DNA of 31,656 bases from Kiritimatiellia bacterium (GCA_017479035.1 JAFVCR010000213.1:1-31656); one strand, 5' to 3'; positions 1 through 10,093 are shown, numbered from the stretch's first letter. The notes: generated by a model from the letters alone, not told the origin. Program-made: numbers and translations.

Positions 1-35
1 GCCGCAAGCGCGGCAACCATCAGTATCTTTTTCAT
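1..35 (-). CDS. N-terminus of a secreted or lipid-anchored protein, cut by the window edge
   Basis: Only the first eleven codons are inside the window, reading MKKILMVAALA. Two lysines followed by a hydrophobic run are the start of a Sec-type signal peptide, so the product is probably exported. The start is supported by AAGGAG (44-49 on the complementary strand) placed 8 nt before the ATG. The gene lies behind a long leader that can sequester this ribosome binding site. The mature protein is not visible, so no function can be given. Confidence 0.6.
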   Translation of the reverse strand, partial: MKKILMVAALA

Positions 36-38
36 TTT

Positions 39-141
39 CGCATCTCCTTGTTGAGATGCGCCGCAGATGAAAACGGCGCATCCCGTTGTGTCTTAGTTGA
101 GGCACTTCCAAGCCCAAATCGAAACACAACAAGAATGCGCC
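39..141 (-). promoter_or_regulatory. Candidate translational switch: mutually exclusive helices around the ribosome binding site
   Basis: Three helices compete here. (1) 39-46 pairs with 53-60 (8 bp, 6-nt loop) and buries part of the AAGGAG ribosome binding site of the downstream gene. (2) 55-63 pairs with 74-82 (9 bp), which breaks helix 1 and frees the site. (3) 75-81 pairs with 135-141 and 85-91 with 124-130, which breaks helix 2 and lets helix 1 form. This sequestor, anti-sequestor, upstream-helix order is typical of translational riboswitches. The complementarity is seen directly; the switching role is inferred, and I recognise no known aptamer class. Confidence 0.45.
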
Positions 142-321
142 AAATCGTGTATATGGCTTACCCATTATACACTTGACGCGTTCCCATACTTCGCTTCGAT
201 TAGAAATTTGGAAGTTTTCAACTAAAGCCAAATATGTGAACTACGTTCACCTGTCCCATCCGCACACCCGTGCGCCGGAACCATGCCTAGGCAACGTTAC
301 ATCGCCCAAGCGGGAAAGAAC
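92..321 (-). ncRNA. Structured leader RNA or small RNA of unknown family
   Basis: A promoter at 328-356 would start a transcript near 321 running to the gene at 35. Within it 93-100 pairs with 218-225, 104-111 with 208-215, 117-123 with 195-201, 134-139 with 177-182 and 147-156 with 162-172. These are fully nested and give a rod of about 133 nt. Toward the 5' end there are small hairpins at 261-274 (5 bp, ACCC loop in the given strand) and 236-250 (6 bp, 3-nt loop), and a GCCTAGGC palindrome at 285-292. I see no SRP, tmRNA, RNase P or T-box core motif. It could be the aptamer part of the switch next to it or an independent small RNA. No protein-coding gene is evident between 36 and 454. Confidence 0.4.
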
Positions 322-327
322 ACCTTT

Positions 328-356
328 ATAATATCACATTTCCGCCGCCGGTTCAA
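328..356 (-). promoter_or_regulatory. Sigma-70-like promoter for the structured leader
   Basis: On the minus strand TTGAAC (351-356) and TATTAT (328-333) are separated by 17 bp. The predicted start near 321 gives a leader of about 285 nt before the ATG at 35. The boxes were read by eye. Confidence 0.5.
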
Positions 357-454
357 GCACAATTTCAAAGCATCAAATTCCAACATGCCGGCATGGGCAC
401 CGTCACTGCCGCGTTTTTTTGCAAAAATCGCCTTGTAATGTTTTTTAGACGGGG

Positions 455-1411
455 TTACCGCCAAAAAGAAAGAGAGGTTTTCTTGTATTCTTTCCGGGAA
501 ACGAGCATCACGCCGTTTTCAAGGCCGGAAGCCGCTTGCACACGCAAAAACTTTTCATGCGCTTCTGCCGGCGTTTTTGCATGAACCATTGCGAACAGAT
601 TGAACGGAAAGATCGGAGTAAGCACGCGCTCGTACGCATGGGACACCTCCGCGCAGGCGGCGAGTGCACGCCCTGCGGCCACAGTATCGCCGTCCATCCT
701 CCAGCAGCACATTCCATTGGCCACCCACCCTGCATTGCGGTGCGCAAGAAGGAGTGCGATACGCTTAAGGATGCCTCTTTTGTGCAGAGAGCGCACTGTC
801 TCCAGCGTATTTTCCGCATCGCCGAACTGCGCAAAATAGTCTGCCTGCACAATTGTGTCACCGCAAAGCCGTGCGACAATCGAACGTTCTTCCGCAGACA
901 GCACGGAAGGTTCGTCAGCGTCGCACGAGAACTCCGTTTTTTCATCGGCGATGCGGCTAGACTCCGGGAAAATCACATCTATCTTGTAGCGCTTGAGCGC
1001 AAAAAGAATCTCGAAATTCCACGGACGCAGCAAATTGCGCACATGGTCGGCCAACTCGTCGAAACGGCCATTTCCCTCCGAAAGCGTGAACCAGAGAGCT
1101 GGAGCTGCGATGTTTTCCGCCCGCCGCATATAGCAATGCGTAACGGCGGCGAGTGGAGTTATTTTAGCCGCAGCAGCATCGATTTCGCCATTCGGGACAT
1201 CTGCACAGCAAAGTGCGCTTTTGTAGCCCAAGCGCCTTGTATCGAACACGCCGCCGAACCTACGAACAAGCCTCTTCGCCCTGCTCTCCTCTATCAAGCG
1301 GAGCACATCCCCTTCCCCAGTACCGCACATCGTCGCCAACGCCTCGAAGGGCCTCCGCACAAGCGGGAGCCCCTCCTGCAACAACTGCAAAATGCCGTCA
1401 GGAGATTGCAA
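455..1411 (-). CDS. Fused siroheme decarboxylase-like protein (AhbA-AhbB / NirDL type, Lrp/AsnC fold)
   Basis: This 318-residue protein has two copies of the AhbA/AhbB/NirD-L unit, normally 150-170 residues each. Each copy is a winged helix followed by an AsnC-like sheet. Copy one runs to about 150, with the family signatures THCYMRR (91-97), ALWFTLSE (105-112) and KRYKIDV (140-146). Copy two runs from about 170, with HRNAGWVANGM (224-234), SHAYERV (257-263), FNLFAMVH (270-277) and SRKEYKKTS (305-313). Known members decarboxylate siroheme to 12,18-didecarboxysiroheme in alternative heme or heme d1 synthesis; that role is inferred here and no other heme gene is in view. The start is TTG, 5 nt after the lptE stop, with a weak ribosome site. 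A GTG at codon 18 has a better one, but homology appears to begin at the first residues. A purely regulatory Lrp-like role is the alternative. Confidence 0.75.
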   Translation of the reverse strand: MQSPDGILQLLQEGLPLVRRPFEALATMCGTGEGDVLRLIEESRAKRLVRRFGGVFDTRRLGYKSALCCADVPNGEIDAAAAKITPLAAVTHCYMRRAENIAAPALWFTLSEGNGRFDELADHVRNLLRPWNFEILFALKRYKIDVIFPESSRIADEKTEFSCDADEPSVLSAEERSIVARLCGDTIVQADYFAQFGDAENTLETVRSLHKRGILKRIALLLAHRNAGWVANGMCCWRMDGDTVAAGRALAACAEVSHAYERVLTPIFPFNLFAMVHAKTPAEAHEKFLRVQAASGLENGVMLVSRKEYKKTSLSFWR

Positions 1412-1416
1412 ACCGT

Positions 1417-1935
1417 TTACTTGCTGTAGGGGAAAGAGACCACGTCGTCCACGATCTGCCGTGCGAGATCGGCGGTGACACGTTCTGCGGCGTTGCGCTG
1501 GCCCATGAGGAGGTCTCCCTGCGTGAAGAACGTGGTTTCTGCGGTATATTTGCGGTTGTCCTGCAACACCTCGCCCGTCTTTTTGTTTATGATGGAGACT
1601 TCCGCCACCACCTCGTAACGGTACTCGCTCGCCCGCATGCCGTATGCACGTTCAAATGTTACGCCGTGGCGGTCTGCCTTGACAATCGCTCCCTGCACTT
1701 CTATTGCGCCATCGCCAGTGCGTTTGAGTTTCATTGTTCCTTCGCGCTCGAACTCGCGGCGGATGAACTGCGTAGCCACCGGCCCGAGTTCGGCAGACAT
1801 GGTGCGGTTCTCGAACACGGGCACCGCCACGGTGCGCAAATCATCGGGGACGGCACCCGACCAACGGTAGGACGCGCACCCGGCTACTGCGGCGGTTACG
1901 AGGGATACAAACAAAATCTTCGGCAAAATTTTCAT
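1417..1935 (-). CDS. lptE: LPS-assembly lipoprotein LptE family
   Basis: The protein has 172 residues. A lipoprotein signal peptide ends in the lipobox AVAGC, so the mature protein would start at a lipidated Cys near residue 20. The following segment, with VAVPVFENRT and then an RREFEREG stretch, matches the LptE family. LptE plugs the LptD barrel and helps insert lipopolysaccharide into the outer membrane, so this gene is the best sign of an LPS outer membrane. It is the first gene of a two-gene unit with the siroheme-decarboxylase-like gene 5 nt downstream. A promoter at 1942-1970 has its -10 box only 6 nt before the ATG and no ribosome site is present, so the message is probably leaderless. 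Confidence 0.8.
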   Translation of the reverse strand: MKILPKILFVSLVTAAVAGCASYRWSGAVPDDLRTVAVPVFENRTMSAELGPVATQFIRREFEREGTMKLKRTGDGAIEVQGAIVKADRHGVTFERAYGMRASEYRYEVVAEVSIINKKTGEVLQDNRKYTAETTFFTQGDLLMGQRNAAERVTADLARQIVDDVVSFPYSK

Positions 1936-1941
1936 ATCACG

Positions 1942-1970
1942 ATTCTATCAAACTTTGCGTTATAACGCAA
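1942..1970 (-). promoter_or_regulatory. lptE promoter with a perfect palindrome over the -35 box
   Basis: On the minus strand TTGCGT (1965-1970) and TAGAAT (1942-1947) have a 17-bp spacer. The perfect 16-bp palindrome TTGCGTTATAACGCAA occupies 1955-1970, covering the -35 box and part of the spacer, as an operator might. The predicted transcript starts at or next to the ATG at 1935. Confidence 0.5.
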
Positions 1971-2038
1971 CCGATTTCTCATGCCACGCGGCGCAAGCGC
2001 TTTCATGCGCCGGAAACGATTATTTCGCGCAAAAAATC

Positions 2039-2067
2039 TTCCATTTTCAGGAGGTATGTGGTATAAT
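2039..2067 (+). promoter_or_regulatory. ftsH operon promoter, leaderless layout
   Basis: TTCCAT (2039-2044) and a perfect TATAAT (2062-2067) have a 17-bp spacer. Only 8 nt separate the -10 box from the ftsH ATG at 2076, so transcription should begin at about the start codon. The AGGAGG at 2048-2053 lies inside the spacer and would not be transcribed. A 7-bp inverted repeat (1989-1995 with 2006-2012) lies further upstream. Confidence 0.55.
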
Positions 2068-2075
2068 GCCAACCT

Positions 2076-4092
<2,017 letters not shown>

Positions 4093-4100
<8 letters not shown>

Positions 4101-4902
4101 GGTTTGGAAATGTGGCGCGAAGACGCTTGAGCTTGCGAAACCCCTTGTGATGGGAATCGTGAACGTCACTCCCGATTCGTTTTCGGACGGGGGGCGTTTC
4201 CTAACACCGGATGCGGCGGCGGCGCATGCGAAGGAATTGGTGGAACAAGGTGCGCACATAATAGACTTCGGCGCGGAATCTACGAGGCCGGGGCATCTTG
4301 CGGTGTCGCCGCAAGAAGAGATGGCAAGGCTCCTGCCGGCATTAGAGGCGTTCGGCAAGCACGATGGCGTGGCGGTATCCGTAGATACGCGCAACATCGA
4401 AACCGCGCGGGAGGCGTTGCGCTGCGGCGCAGACATATTGAATTGCGTAACGCCACTGACGCGCAAAGGCGCGGAGGCGTTTGCAGAACTGGCTGCGGAA
4501 AGCGGGGCGGGGCTTGTGGCGATGAACTGGAACGAACACGAAAACTCATCCGGCATAAAGCATGTAATGGGCAATCTTGCAAACCAGAAAGCCATTGCGA
4601 TACAAGCGGGTTGCGCACCGGAGCAGATTGTGATCGATCCGGGATTCGGATTTGGGAAGACGCGCGAAGAGGATATTGCAATTTTCAAGGAGATGGATTT
4701 GCTCATGCAGATTGCGCCGGTGCTTGCGGGCATCTCGCGCAAAAGGACGCTAGGGTTTATCACGGGCGAAGAAGACCCCGGGAAAAGGCTTGGCGCGTCG
4801 GTGGCGGCGGCTGTATGCGCCGTGGTGCGCGGCGCGAAAGTAGTGCGCGTGCACGACGTGCGCGAAACGGTGCAGGCAATAAAGACATGGGAGGCGTTAT
4901 GA
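4093..4902 (+). CDS. folP: Dihydropteroate synthase
   Basis: The enzyme joins p-aminobenzoate to dihydropterin pyrophosphate in folate synthesis. The 269-residue TIM-barrel shows MGIVNVTPDSFSDGG (20-34), DFGAESTRPG (58-67), SVDTR (96-100), IDPGFGFGKT (181-190), GISRKR (213-218) and RVHDV (252-256). Two usually conserved positions differ: the IND-type motif reads ILNCV (115-119), and the segment that normally ends in Met-His reads LVAMN. These may alter the pterin pocket or be lineage drift. The start at 4093 is preferred over an in-frame ATG at 4045 because GGAG lies 6 nt upstream and it gives a short 8-nt overlap with ftsH. Its stop overlaps the cdaA start as ATGA. Confidence 0.9.
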
Positions 4903-5789
4903 TCGATACGCTGGTAAATTTCCTCGATGCGATACCGTTCAACGCCATAGCGCAGATTGCCGTGCTGTATTTTGCCGTATACGGCGTACTGCGAGCTGGA
5001 AGAGGGACAAGATTCGGGCAGGCTCTGATGGGATTCGGGGTGCTGTTTGGTCTATTGGCGGTGCTCTCGCACATATTCGATTTCGATGTAATCTCGCGTT
5101 TGCTGCAGGCGTTGCTGGGGTATGTGGTGATTTCCACCGTGGTGGTGTTCCATCCGGAGATCCGCAGATTTTTGGCATCGTTCGGAGCGATGCTTTTCCG
5201 CGATCGAGACCAGGCGAACACGCAAGGCCAGGTGACACCGGAACAATTTACGCGGGCGATTTTCAAACTGTCCGAAAAACGTCTCGGTGCGCTGTTCGCG
5301 TTTGAAAGAGGAATTTCGCTTAAAGGCTATGAAGAGTCGGGAGTGGTGCTGGACGCGATAATATCGGAGCCGCTGCTCGTGTCGATATTCACGGAGCCGC
5401 TGCCGCTGCACGATGGAGGAGCGGTGGTGAGGCATGGGCGGTTGGCATCGGCACATTGTCTGTTTCCGATTTCAAACCAGGAGAGCCTGTCGGTATCGGG
5501 CATGCGGCACAGGGCGGCGGTGGGGCTTTCCGAAGAAACGGATGCGCTGGTGGTGGTAGTGTCGGAAGAGACAGGGAGAGTGTCGATAGCGCACAACGGC
5601 AAGATAATAAGGTATCCGGATGCGGACGATGCATCGCGGGCGGCGGTCTTGCGCTGGATTTCCAAGGCGATGCCTCGGCGCAAGAGCACACTGGAAAAGA
5701 TCGCGGATTCGGCAAGGAAGATCGTGCACAAGATGCGCAGGCGCGGCAATGCGGCAGACAAAACCGAAAGCGGGGAGGCGGAGCAATGA
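4899..5789 (+). CDS. cdaA: Membrane diadenylate cyclase CdaA (c-di-AMP synthase)
   Basis: The enzyme makes the second messenger c-di-AMP from two ATP at the membrane, a signal tied to osmolyte transport and wall stress. The protein has 296 residues. Three hydrophobic segments lie at about 15-31, 41-60 and 67-84, followed by a DAC domain. The active-site motif LHDGG (170-174) is a DGG version of the usual DGA, and the ATP-binding RHR motif lies at 203-205 in GMRHRAAVGLSEETDAL. VSEETGRVSIAHNG (221-234) closes the domain. The start ATG overlaps the folP stop by 4 nt, and the stop overlaps the next ATG by 4 nt. The neighbour downstream has a CdaR-like membrane anchor, matching the classic cdaA-cdaR order. 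Confidence 0.92.
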   Translation: MIDTLVNFLDAIPFNAIAQIAVLYFAVYGVLRAGRGTRFGQALMGFGVLFGLLAVLSHIFDFDVISRLLQALLGYVVISTVVVFHPEIRRFLASFGAMLFRDRDQANTQGQVTPEQFTRAIFKLSEKRLGALFAFERGISLKGYEESGVVLDAIISEPLLVSIFTEPLPLHDGGAVVRHGRLASAHCLFPISNQESLSVSGMRHRAAVGLSEETDALVVVVSEETGRVSIAHNGKIIRYPDADDASRAAVLRWISKAMPRRKSTLEKIADSARKIVHKMRRRGNAADKTESGEAEQ

Positions 5790-6286
5790 AATTCATCACC
5801 AACAATTGGTGGCTCAAGATTTTCGCTTTGGCGATCGCACTCATGGTGTATTACATCATGCGGCAGGACATCAACCGCAGCGAAGGCAAACAGACCACTC
5901 TCAAAAGCATTTTCGGAATCCCGACGAAGCCGGCCACGGAGCGTAAGGAAGATCTGGAAGCGTTCCAGGAAGCGGCAGAAAGGGCCGCGCGCCAGGCGGA
6001 GGAGCGCGAACAGCGCGAAAACGCACGACGCGAACAGCGTCAGCGCGAGCGTTCGCGGCAGACAGGCGGCAACACGCCAAAGCCCAACGTGCAATCGAAT
6101 CCCGGGAACAATGCGCCTAAAACGCAAACGCAAGAGCCGCCAAGGCCAGATCCGACACCGCCACCTCCGCCGCCCGTGAGCGAAGAACAAGAGTCGACCT
6201 TGACGCAGCCGGACGAAGGCCCCGCACCCACGCCGCATTCGATGCCCGTGGACGTGCCGAACAGCAATGGAGCGAAAGATGGCTGA
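5786..6286 (+). CDS. CdaR-like single-pass membrane protein lacking recognisable YbbR domains
   Basis: This 166-residue protein starts with NNWWLKIFALAIALMVYYIM (5-24), closely resembling the N-terminal membrane helix of CdaR/YbbR proteins. It also sits directly after cdaA, where cdaR normally lies. The several 80-residue YbbR beta-domains expected next are absent. Instead there is a charged, probably helical Glu/Arg/Gln segment (about 55-95) and a proline-rich tail (about 100-166, with PPPPPP). It may tune CdaA through the membrane helix alone or contact cell-wall proteins; this is inference. Start and stop are both coupled: ATGA with cdaA, and the ftsK ATG lies 5 nt before its stop codon. 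Confidence 0.6.
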   Translation: MKFITNNWWLKIFALAIALMVYYIMRQDINRSEGKQTTLKSIFGIPTKPATERKEDLEAFQEAAERAARQAEEREQRENARREQRQRERSRQTGGNTPKPNVQSNPGNNAPKTQTQEPPRPDPTPPPPPPVSEEQESTLTQPDEGPAPTPHSMPVDVPNSNGAKDG

Positions 6287-8957
6287 CGGCGAAACATCCA
6301 TCAAATCCGGCGCGGGCAGACCGGCAACGCGCGACATCGAGGAAGAGCGCGCAGTGCGCAGGAGAATGTGGGGGTTCAGCATTCTCCCGCTGACGTTGCT
6401 GCCGCTGCTTGCACTATATACGTACGACTGGCACGACATCGCGGAACTTTGCATCCCACCGAACGAAACGCCTATGAACATGATAGGCATCGCCGGTGCA
6501 AGATTTGCATACGCCGGATACAAACTGGTGGGGCTTGCAGTGTGGGCAGTGCCGCTGTTGATGGCGCTTGCGGGATTCATACTGGCGTGCGGGAGGGCGT
6601 TCAAGCCATCGCGCAGAATGTTTGCAATGCTGCTTTTCATGGTATCGGGCACGTCGCTATTGGAACTGATGAATTTCTCGGATGCATTTAGGCCGTTGCT
6701 GGAAAAGATAAATATCGCGGATGCAGGCGGAAACCTGGGGTATCTTGTAATGAAGCGCGGGCTTGCGGATATGCTATCCCCAATGGGCGCGGCGATATTG
6801 ATGACGACGATTTTCCTCGTGTCGCTAACGATGCTTGCCGGCATAGCGAACATTGCACGGGCGATAGAAGTGCTGTCTGGCCGCAGACATCGCGCCGATG
6901 CCGACGATGGGGATGGAGAAGAGGAGACCCGCCGCGAAGCCGAGGCAGCGGCGGCGCGATTGGCGCGCGAGGCTGCACGGAGACAGCGCGAAGAGGAGAA
7001 ACTGCGCATCGCAGAAGAAAAGCAGCGCAAGCTGGAAGAAAAGGAAGCGTTGCGCGAGGCGGCACGCCGCGAGCGCGAAGCAGAGCGCGCTCGCAAGGAA
7101 GATGCTCAAGCGTCCGCAGAGAAGGAACGCCTTGCGGCGAAAGAACGCATCATGGCATCGAACGGCCAGGGAGCTATACCCAAAGTAGCGGAAAAACCGC
7201 AAGCGGCGGAGGAAGCATCACACGCTGAAGAAGAACAGCCCGCACCCGCCGCGCCGTATGAATTGCCTCCTGTTTCCATACTTGCACCAGTACCAGTTTC
7301 GGAGGCGGACCACGGCGACGTGGACAACATGGCGCAGAGGCTCATAGACACGCTAAAAGTCTATGACATCAACTGCACGCTAGCATTCACCGTAAAAGGG
7401 CCGGTGGTGACGCAATACGCGCTGGAGCCGGAACTTGGCGTGCGCGTGGAACGCATAGCCAGCCTGGCCAAAAACCTGCAAATGGCGTTGCGGGCAAAAT
7501 CTCTGCGCATACAAGCGCCCATTCCGGGCGAGAACGCAGTGGGCATTGAGGTGCCGAATAAGGTTACCGCGCCGGTGATATTCAGAGAGATAATCGAGTC
7601 TAAACTCTGGAAAGACAAAACTACATGGCCCGAAGGTGGCAAACCCAAGTTCTTCCTGCCGCTGTTGCTGGGCAAAGACGTGGCGGGACGCAATTTGATT
7701 GCTGACCTCGCGCAGATACCGCATTTGCTGATTGGCGGTGCCACGAAGCAGGGCAAATCCGTGTGCCTGAATTCGATAATAAACGGATTTTTGATGTGCC
7801 GCACGCCAGATCAGTTGCGCTTGATAATGGTCGATCCGAAGAGAGTGGAATTCAACGATTACGGCAAACTGCCGCATCTGCTGGTGCCGATAGTGAACGA
7901 CACGAATAAAGTCGTTTTCGCGCTGCGGTGGGCGACCAAAGAAATGGATCGGCGCTTGAGAATGTTCTCCGCAACGGCATGCCGCAACATCGAAGAATTC
8001 AACTCGCGCAAGGTAGTGGCGCAACCGGATTTGTTCGGCGACGAGAAGATATTGGGCAATGGCGACATTCCACGAACCCTGCCATACATCGTGGTGGTAA
8101 TCGACGAACTCGCAGACATAATGGACAATGCCGGCAAAGAAGTGGAGCCTGTTCTTGCAAGGCTTCTCGCGCTGGCTCGCGCAGCAGGAATACATCTTAT
8201 AATCGCCACGCAACGGCCCGACACGCGCACCATCGCAGGAACGCTGAAATCAAACATTCCTGGCCGCATAGCATTCAAGACATCGCAAGGCAACGATTCG
8301 CGTACGATTCTCGACACCGTAGGCGCGGAGACGTTGATCGGCAGGGGCGACATGCTGTTCAAGACATCGGACGGACTGCTGCTGCGCGCACAAGGCGCAT
8401 ACATACCCAACAACGACATCTATGCGATACGCGACTTCATAGGCGAGAGGGCTGGCACGAATTTCGACGAGAAATTCGCCGCGCACATGGCGATGATAAA
8501 GGAATCTTCGCCAGACGACACGATCGAATCCGGCGAGGCTGGCACCATGTCCGCACCAGGCGGCGGAGAGTATCAGCCTGGCGGCGGCGAAATACCAATG
8601 AGCGGCGAGATGCCTGCAACCGGCGGCGCGGCGGGAGGGGCTTCAAAAGAAGAAATGCTCTACAATGCCGCGCTCGATGTGATCCGCAGGACAGGCCGCG
8701 CGTCTACGTCGCACCTGCAAAGGCGCATGAACATAGGCTACAACCATGCGGCGCGGGTCATAGATTTGCTGGAAGAGCGGGGAATAATCGGGCCGGCAAA
8801 GGGCGCGGGTCCGCGCGAAATACTTGTGGATCTGGAGAAGATGCTTGCCACCGCCACCGAACGCGAATTCTCCGGCAACGGCAGCACAGGCAACGCGGAT
8901 GCCGCATCGGCAGAAGCCGACATGCCGCAAGATGCAGACGGCGAAGAAGGGTTTTAA
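6279..8957 (+). CDS. ftsK: DNA translocase FtsK/SpoIIIE
   Basis: FtsK is a septal DNA pump that clears and aligns chromosome ends at division. The protein has 892 residues. About four membrane segments lie between 32 and 190, followed by a long Glu/Arg/Ala-rich linker (about 205-300) that probably forms a single alpha helix or coiled coil. The alpha domain then leads into a RecA-like motor with Walker A GATKQGKS (487-494) and a VVVIDELAD Walker B segment. A glycine-rich linker precedes a C-terminal winged helix of the gamma type (about 792-855, SHLQRRMNIGYNHAARVIDL), which reads polar DNA signals. ATG 6279 is chosen over ATG 6267 because GGAG lies 6 nt upstream; it overlaps the previous gene by 8 nt. 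Confidence 0.93.
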   Translation: MADGETSIKSGAGRPATRDIEEERAVRRRMWGFSILPLTLLPLLALYTYDWHDIAELCIPPNETPMNMIGIAGARFAYAGYKLVGLAVWAVPLLMALAGFILACGRAFKPSRRMFAMLLFMVSGTSLLELMNFSDAFRPLLEKINIADAGGNLGYLVMKRGLADMLSPMGAAILMTTIFLVSLTMLAGIANIARAIEVLSGRRHRADADDGDGEEETRREAEAAAARLAREAARRQREEEKLRIAEEKQRKLEEKEALREAARREREAERARKEDAQASAEKERLAAKERIMASNGQGAIPKVAEKPQAAEEASHAEEEQPAPAAPYELPPVSILAPVPVSEADHGDVDNMAQRLIDTLKVYDINCTLAFTVKGPVVTQYALEPELGVRVERIASLAKNLQMALRAKSLRIQAPIPGENAVGIEVPNKVTAPVIFREIIESKLWKDKTTWPEGGKPKFFLPLLLGKDVAGRNLIADLAQIPHLLIGGATKQGKSVCLNSIINGFLMCRTPDQLRLIMVDPKRVEFNDYGKLPHLLVPIVNDTNKVVFALRWATKEMDRRLRMFSATACRNIEEFNSRKVVAQPDLFGDEKILGNGDIPRTLPYIVVVIDELADIMDNAGKEVEPVLARLLALARAAGIHLIIATQRPDTRTIAGTLKSNIPGRIAFKTSQGNDSRTILDTVGAETLIGRGDMLFKTSDGLLLRAQGAYIPNNDIYAIRDFIGERAGTNFDEKFAAHMAMIKESSPDDTIESGEAGTMSAPGGGEYQPGGGEIPMSGEMPATGGAAGGASKEEMLYNAALDVIRRTGRASTSHLQRRMNIGYNHAARVIDLLEERGIIGPAKGAGPREILVDLEKMLATATEREFSGNGSTGNADAASAEADMPQDADGEEGF

Positions 8958-8971
8958 CAAAGGAGCGAACT

Positions 8972-10084
8972 ATGGCACTCGGAAATATTCTACGCAAAGC
9001 ACGCGAGGCGCGCGGATTGACTTTGACCGACATTGCAACTGAAACCCACATACTGCTGCGATACCTGGAAAACATCGAACAAGAGAAATTCAAGCACATC
9101 CCGGCGGAGATATATGGCTGCGGATTCGTCAGCAAATATGCCAAGTTCATGGGGCTGGACGAAGAGCCGCTGCTGGAAGACTTCTCACGGATATGGGAAC
9201 AGACGCATGACGCATCCGGCAGATACCGTCCACCGAATCCCGTGGAGCAACCTCCGCCGCCTGTCGAGGAACCGCAAACCGTGCAAGAACGCGCACCGGT
9301 CGCTCCAGCAGCTGCACCGCAACCTGCCGCGAAGCAAGAAGAGCCCAAAACCGTTGCCGCCCAAAAACCTTCCGCACCCGCAGAACCGGTCGCATTAGAG
9401 GAGCCAACGAAACCGCCGGCGAAAGCGCAACCGGAAGAGCCGCCTGTCGTTTCGATTTTGAACAAACCCAGAAACGATTTGGCATCCAGCGATCTGCCGC
9501 TGTTCGCAACCGATCTGACTGCACCTGCACCACAGGTACAGCCCAAACCGCAGCCGAAAGCCGAAGAACCGCCGCAGGTGCAGCCTCCGCTCAAACCGCG
9601 TGTAACCGCGCCTCCGTATATACCGCCGCCTAGAAGCACCAACTCGGGAGCGTTCACATCCAAGTGGGCAGAGCCGCCTGCAGATGATGCGGAGGCAAAC
9701 AGCGGAGAATCCATTATCAGCAAAATTACGCGATTCTCCCACTCGCTTTTTGGCAAGTCCAGCGGATGGACACGCGGAATGCGCGAGAGCGGGCGGCCAG
9801 CATGGGCGGTGGGAGCGATCGCATTGGGTATTGTTGTCGTGCTGTGGGGGATGTTCGCTCTGTGCAGGAATCTTTATTCAGAGACGACCGATCTCGACGG
9901 TAAACCGATGCACGAGGTTGCCTCCCACTACGAAAAAGGTGGATTGCAGCCCCCCGGGGATACCGATGCCGCAGCGCAAACCGCCAAAGCGGAAACAGCC
10001 GAACCTGCCGTGGAAGCACAGAAGAAAATTCTGCGTTCGACGGGGGGAGAAAATGTGGGGCTTTATTACGATGGCGTTTTGTGA
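8972..10084 (+). CDS. RodZ-like helix-turn-helix membrane protein
   Basis: The protein has 370 residues. An N-terminal RodZ-type helix-turn-helix (about 1-75, LGNILRKAREARGLTLTDIA) is followed by a very long Pro/Ala/Glu-rich region (about 85-230). A single membrane helix lies at about 276-299 (AWAVGAIALGIVVVLWG), and a short tail of about 70 residues would be outside. RodZ links MreB filaments to the elongation machinery for rod shape. The usual C-terminal beta domain (DUF4115) is not evident, so only the cytoplasmic and membrane parts match. AGGAG lies 6 nt before the ATG, 14 nt after ftsK. Position next to ftsK fits a shape or division role. A plain membrane-bound HTH regulator is the alternative. 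Confidence 0.7.
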   Translation: MALGNILRKAREARGLTLTDIATETHILLRYLENIEQEKFKHIPAEIYGCGFVSKYAKFMGLDEEPLLEDFSRIWEQTHDASGRYRPPNPVEQPPPPVEEPQTVQERAPVAPAAAPQPAAKQEEPKTVAAQKPSAPAEPVALEEPTKPPAKAQPEEPPVVSILNKPRNDLASSDLPLFATDLTAPAPQVQPKPQPKAEEPPQVQPPLKPRVTAPPYIPPPRSTNSGAFTSKWAEPPADDAEANSGESIISKITRFSHSLFGKSSGWTRGMRESGRPAWAVGAIALGIVVVLWGMFALCRNLYSETTDLDGKPMHEVASHYEKGGLQPPGDTDAAAQTAKAETAEPAVEAQKKILRSTGGENVGLYYDGVL

Positions 10085-10093
10085 GGCACGGAC

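Noticed and set aside
166..174. DnaA-box-like TTATACACT
   Set aside because: It is a single imperfect copy within a hairpin, with no cluster.
36..321. SRP RNA, tmRNA, RNase P RNA or T-box leader
   Set aside because: None of the conserved cores (GGAA-type SRP tip, tmRNA acceptor/T arm, RNase P GAGGAAAG core, T-box AGGGUGG) was found on either strand.
393..584. Small plus-strand ORF of 63 codons
   Set aside because: It is largely antisense to the 3' end of the siroheme-decarboxylase-like gene, and no ribosome site or family resemblance was seen.
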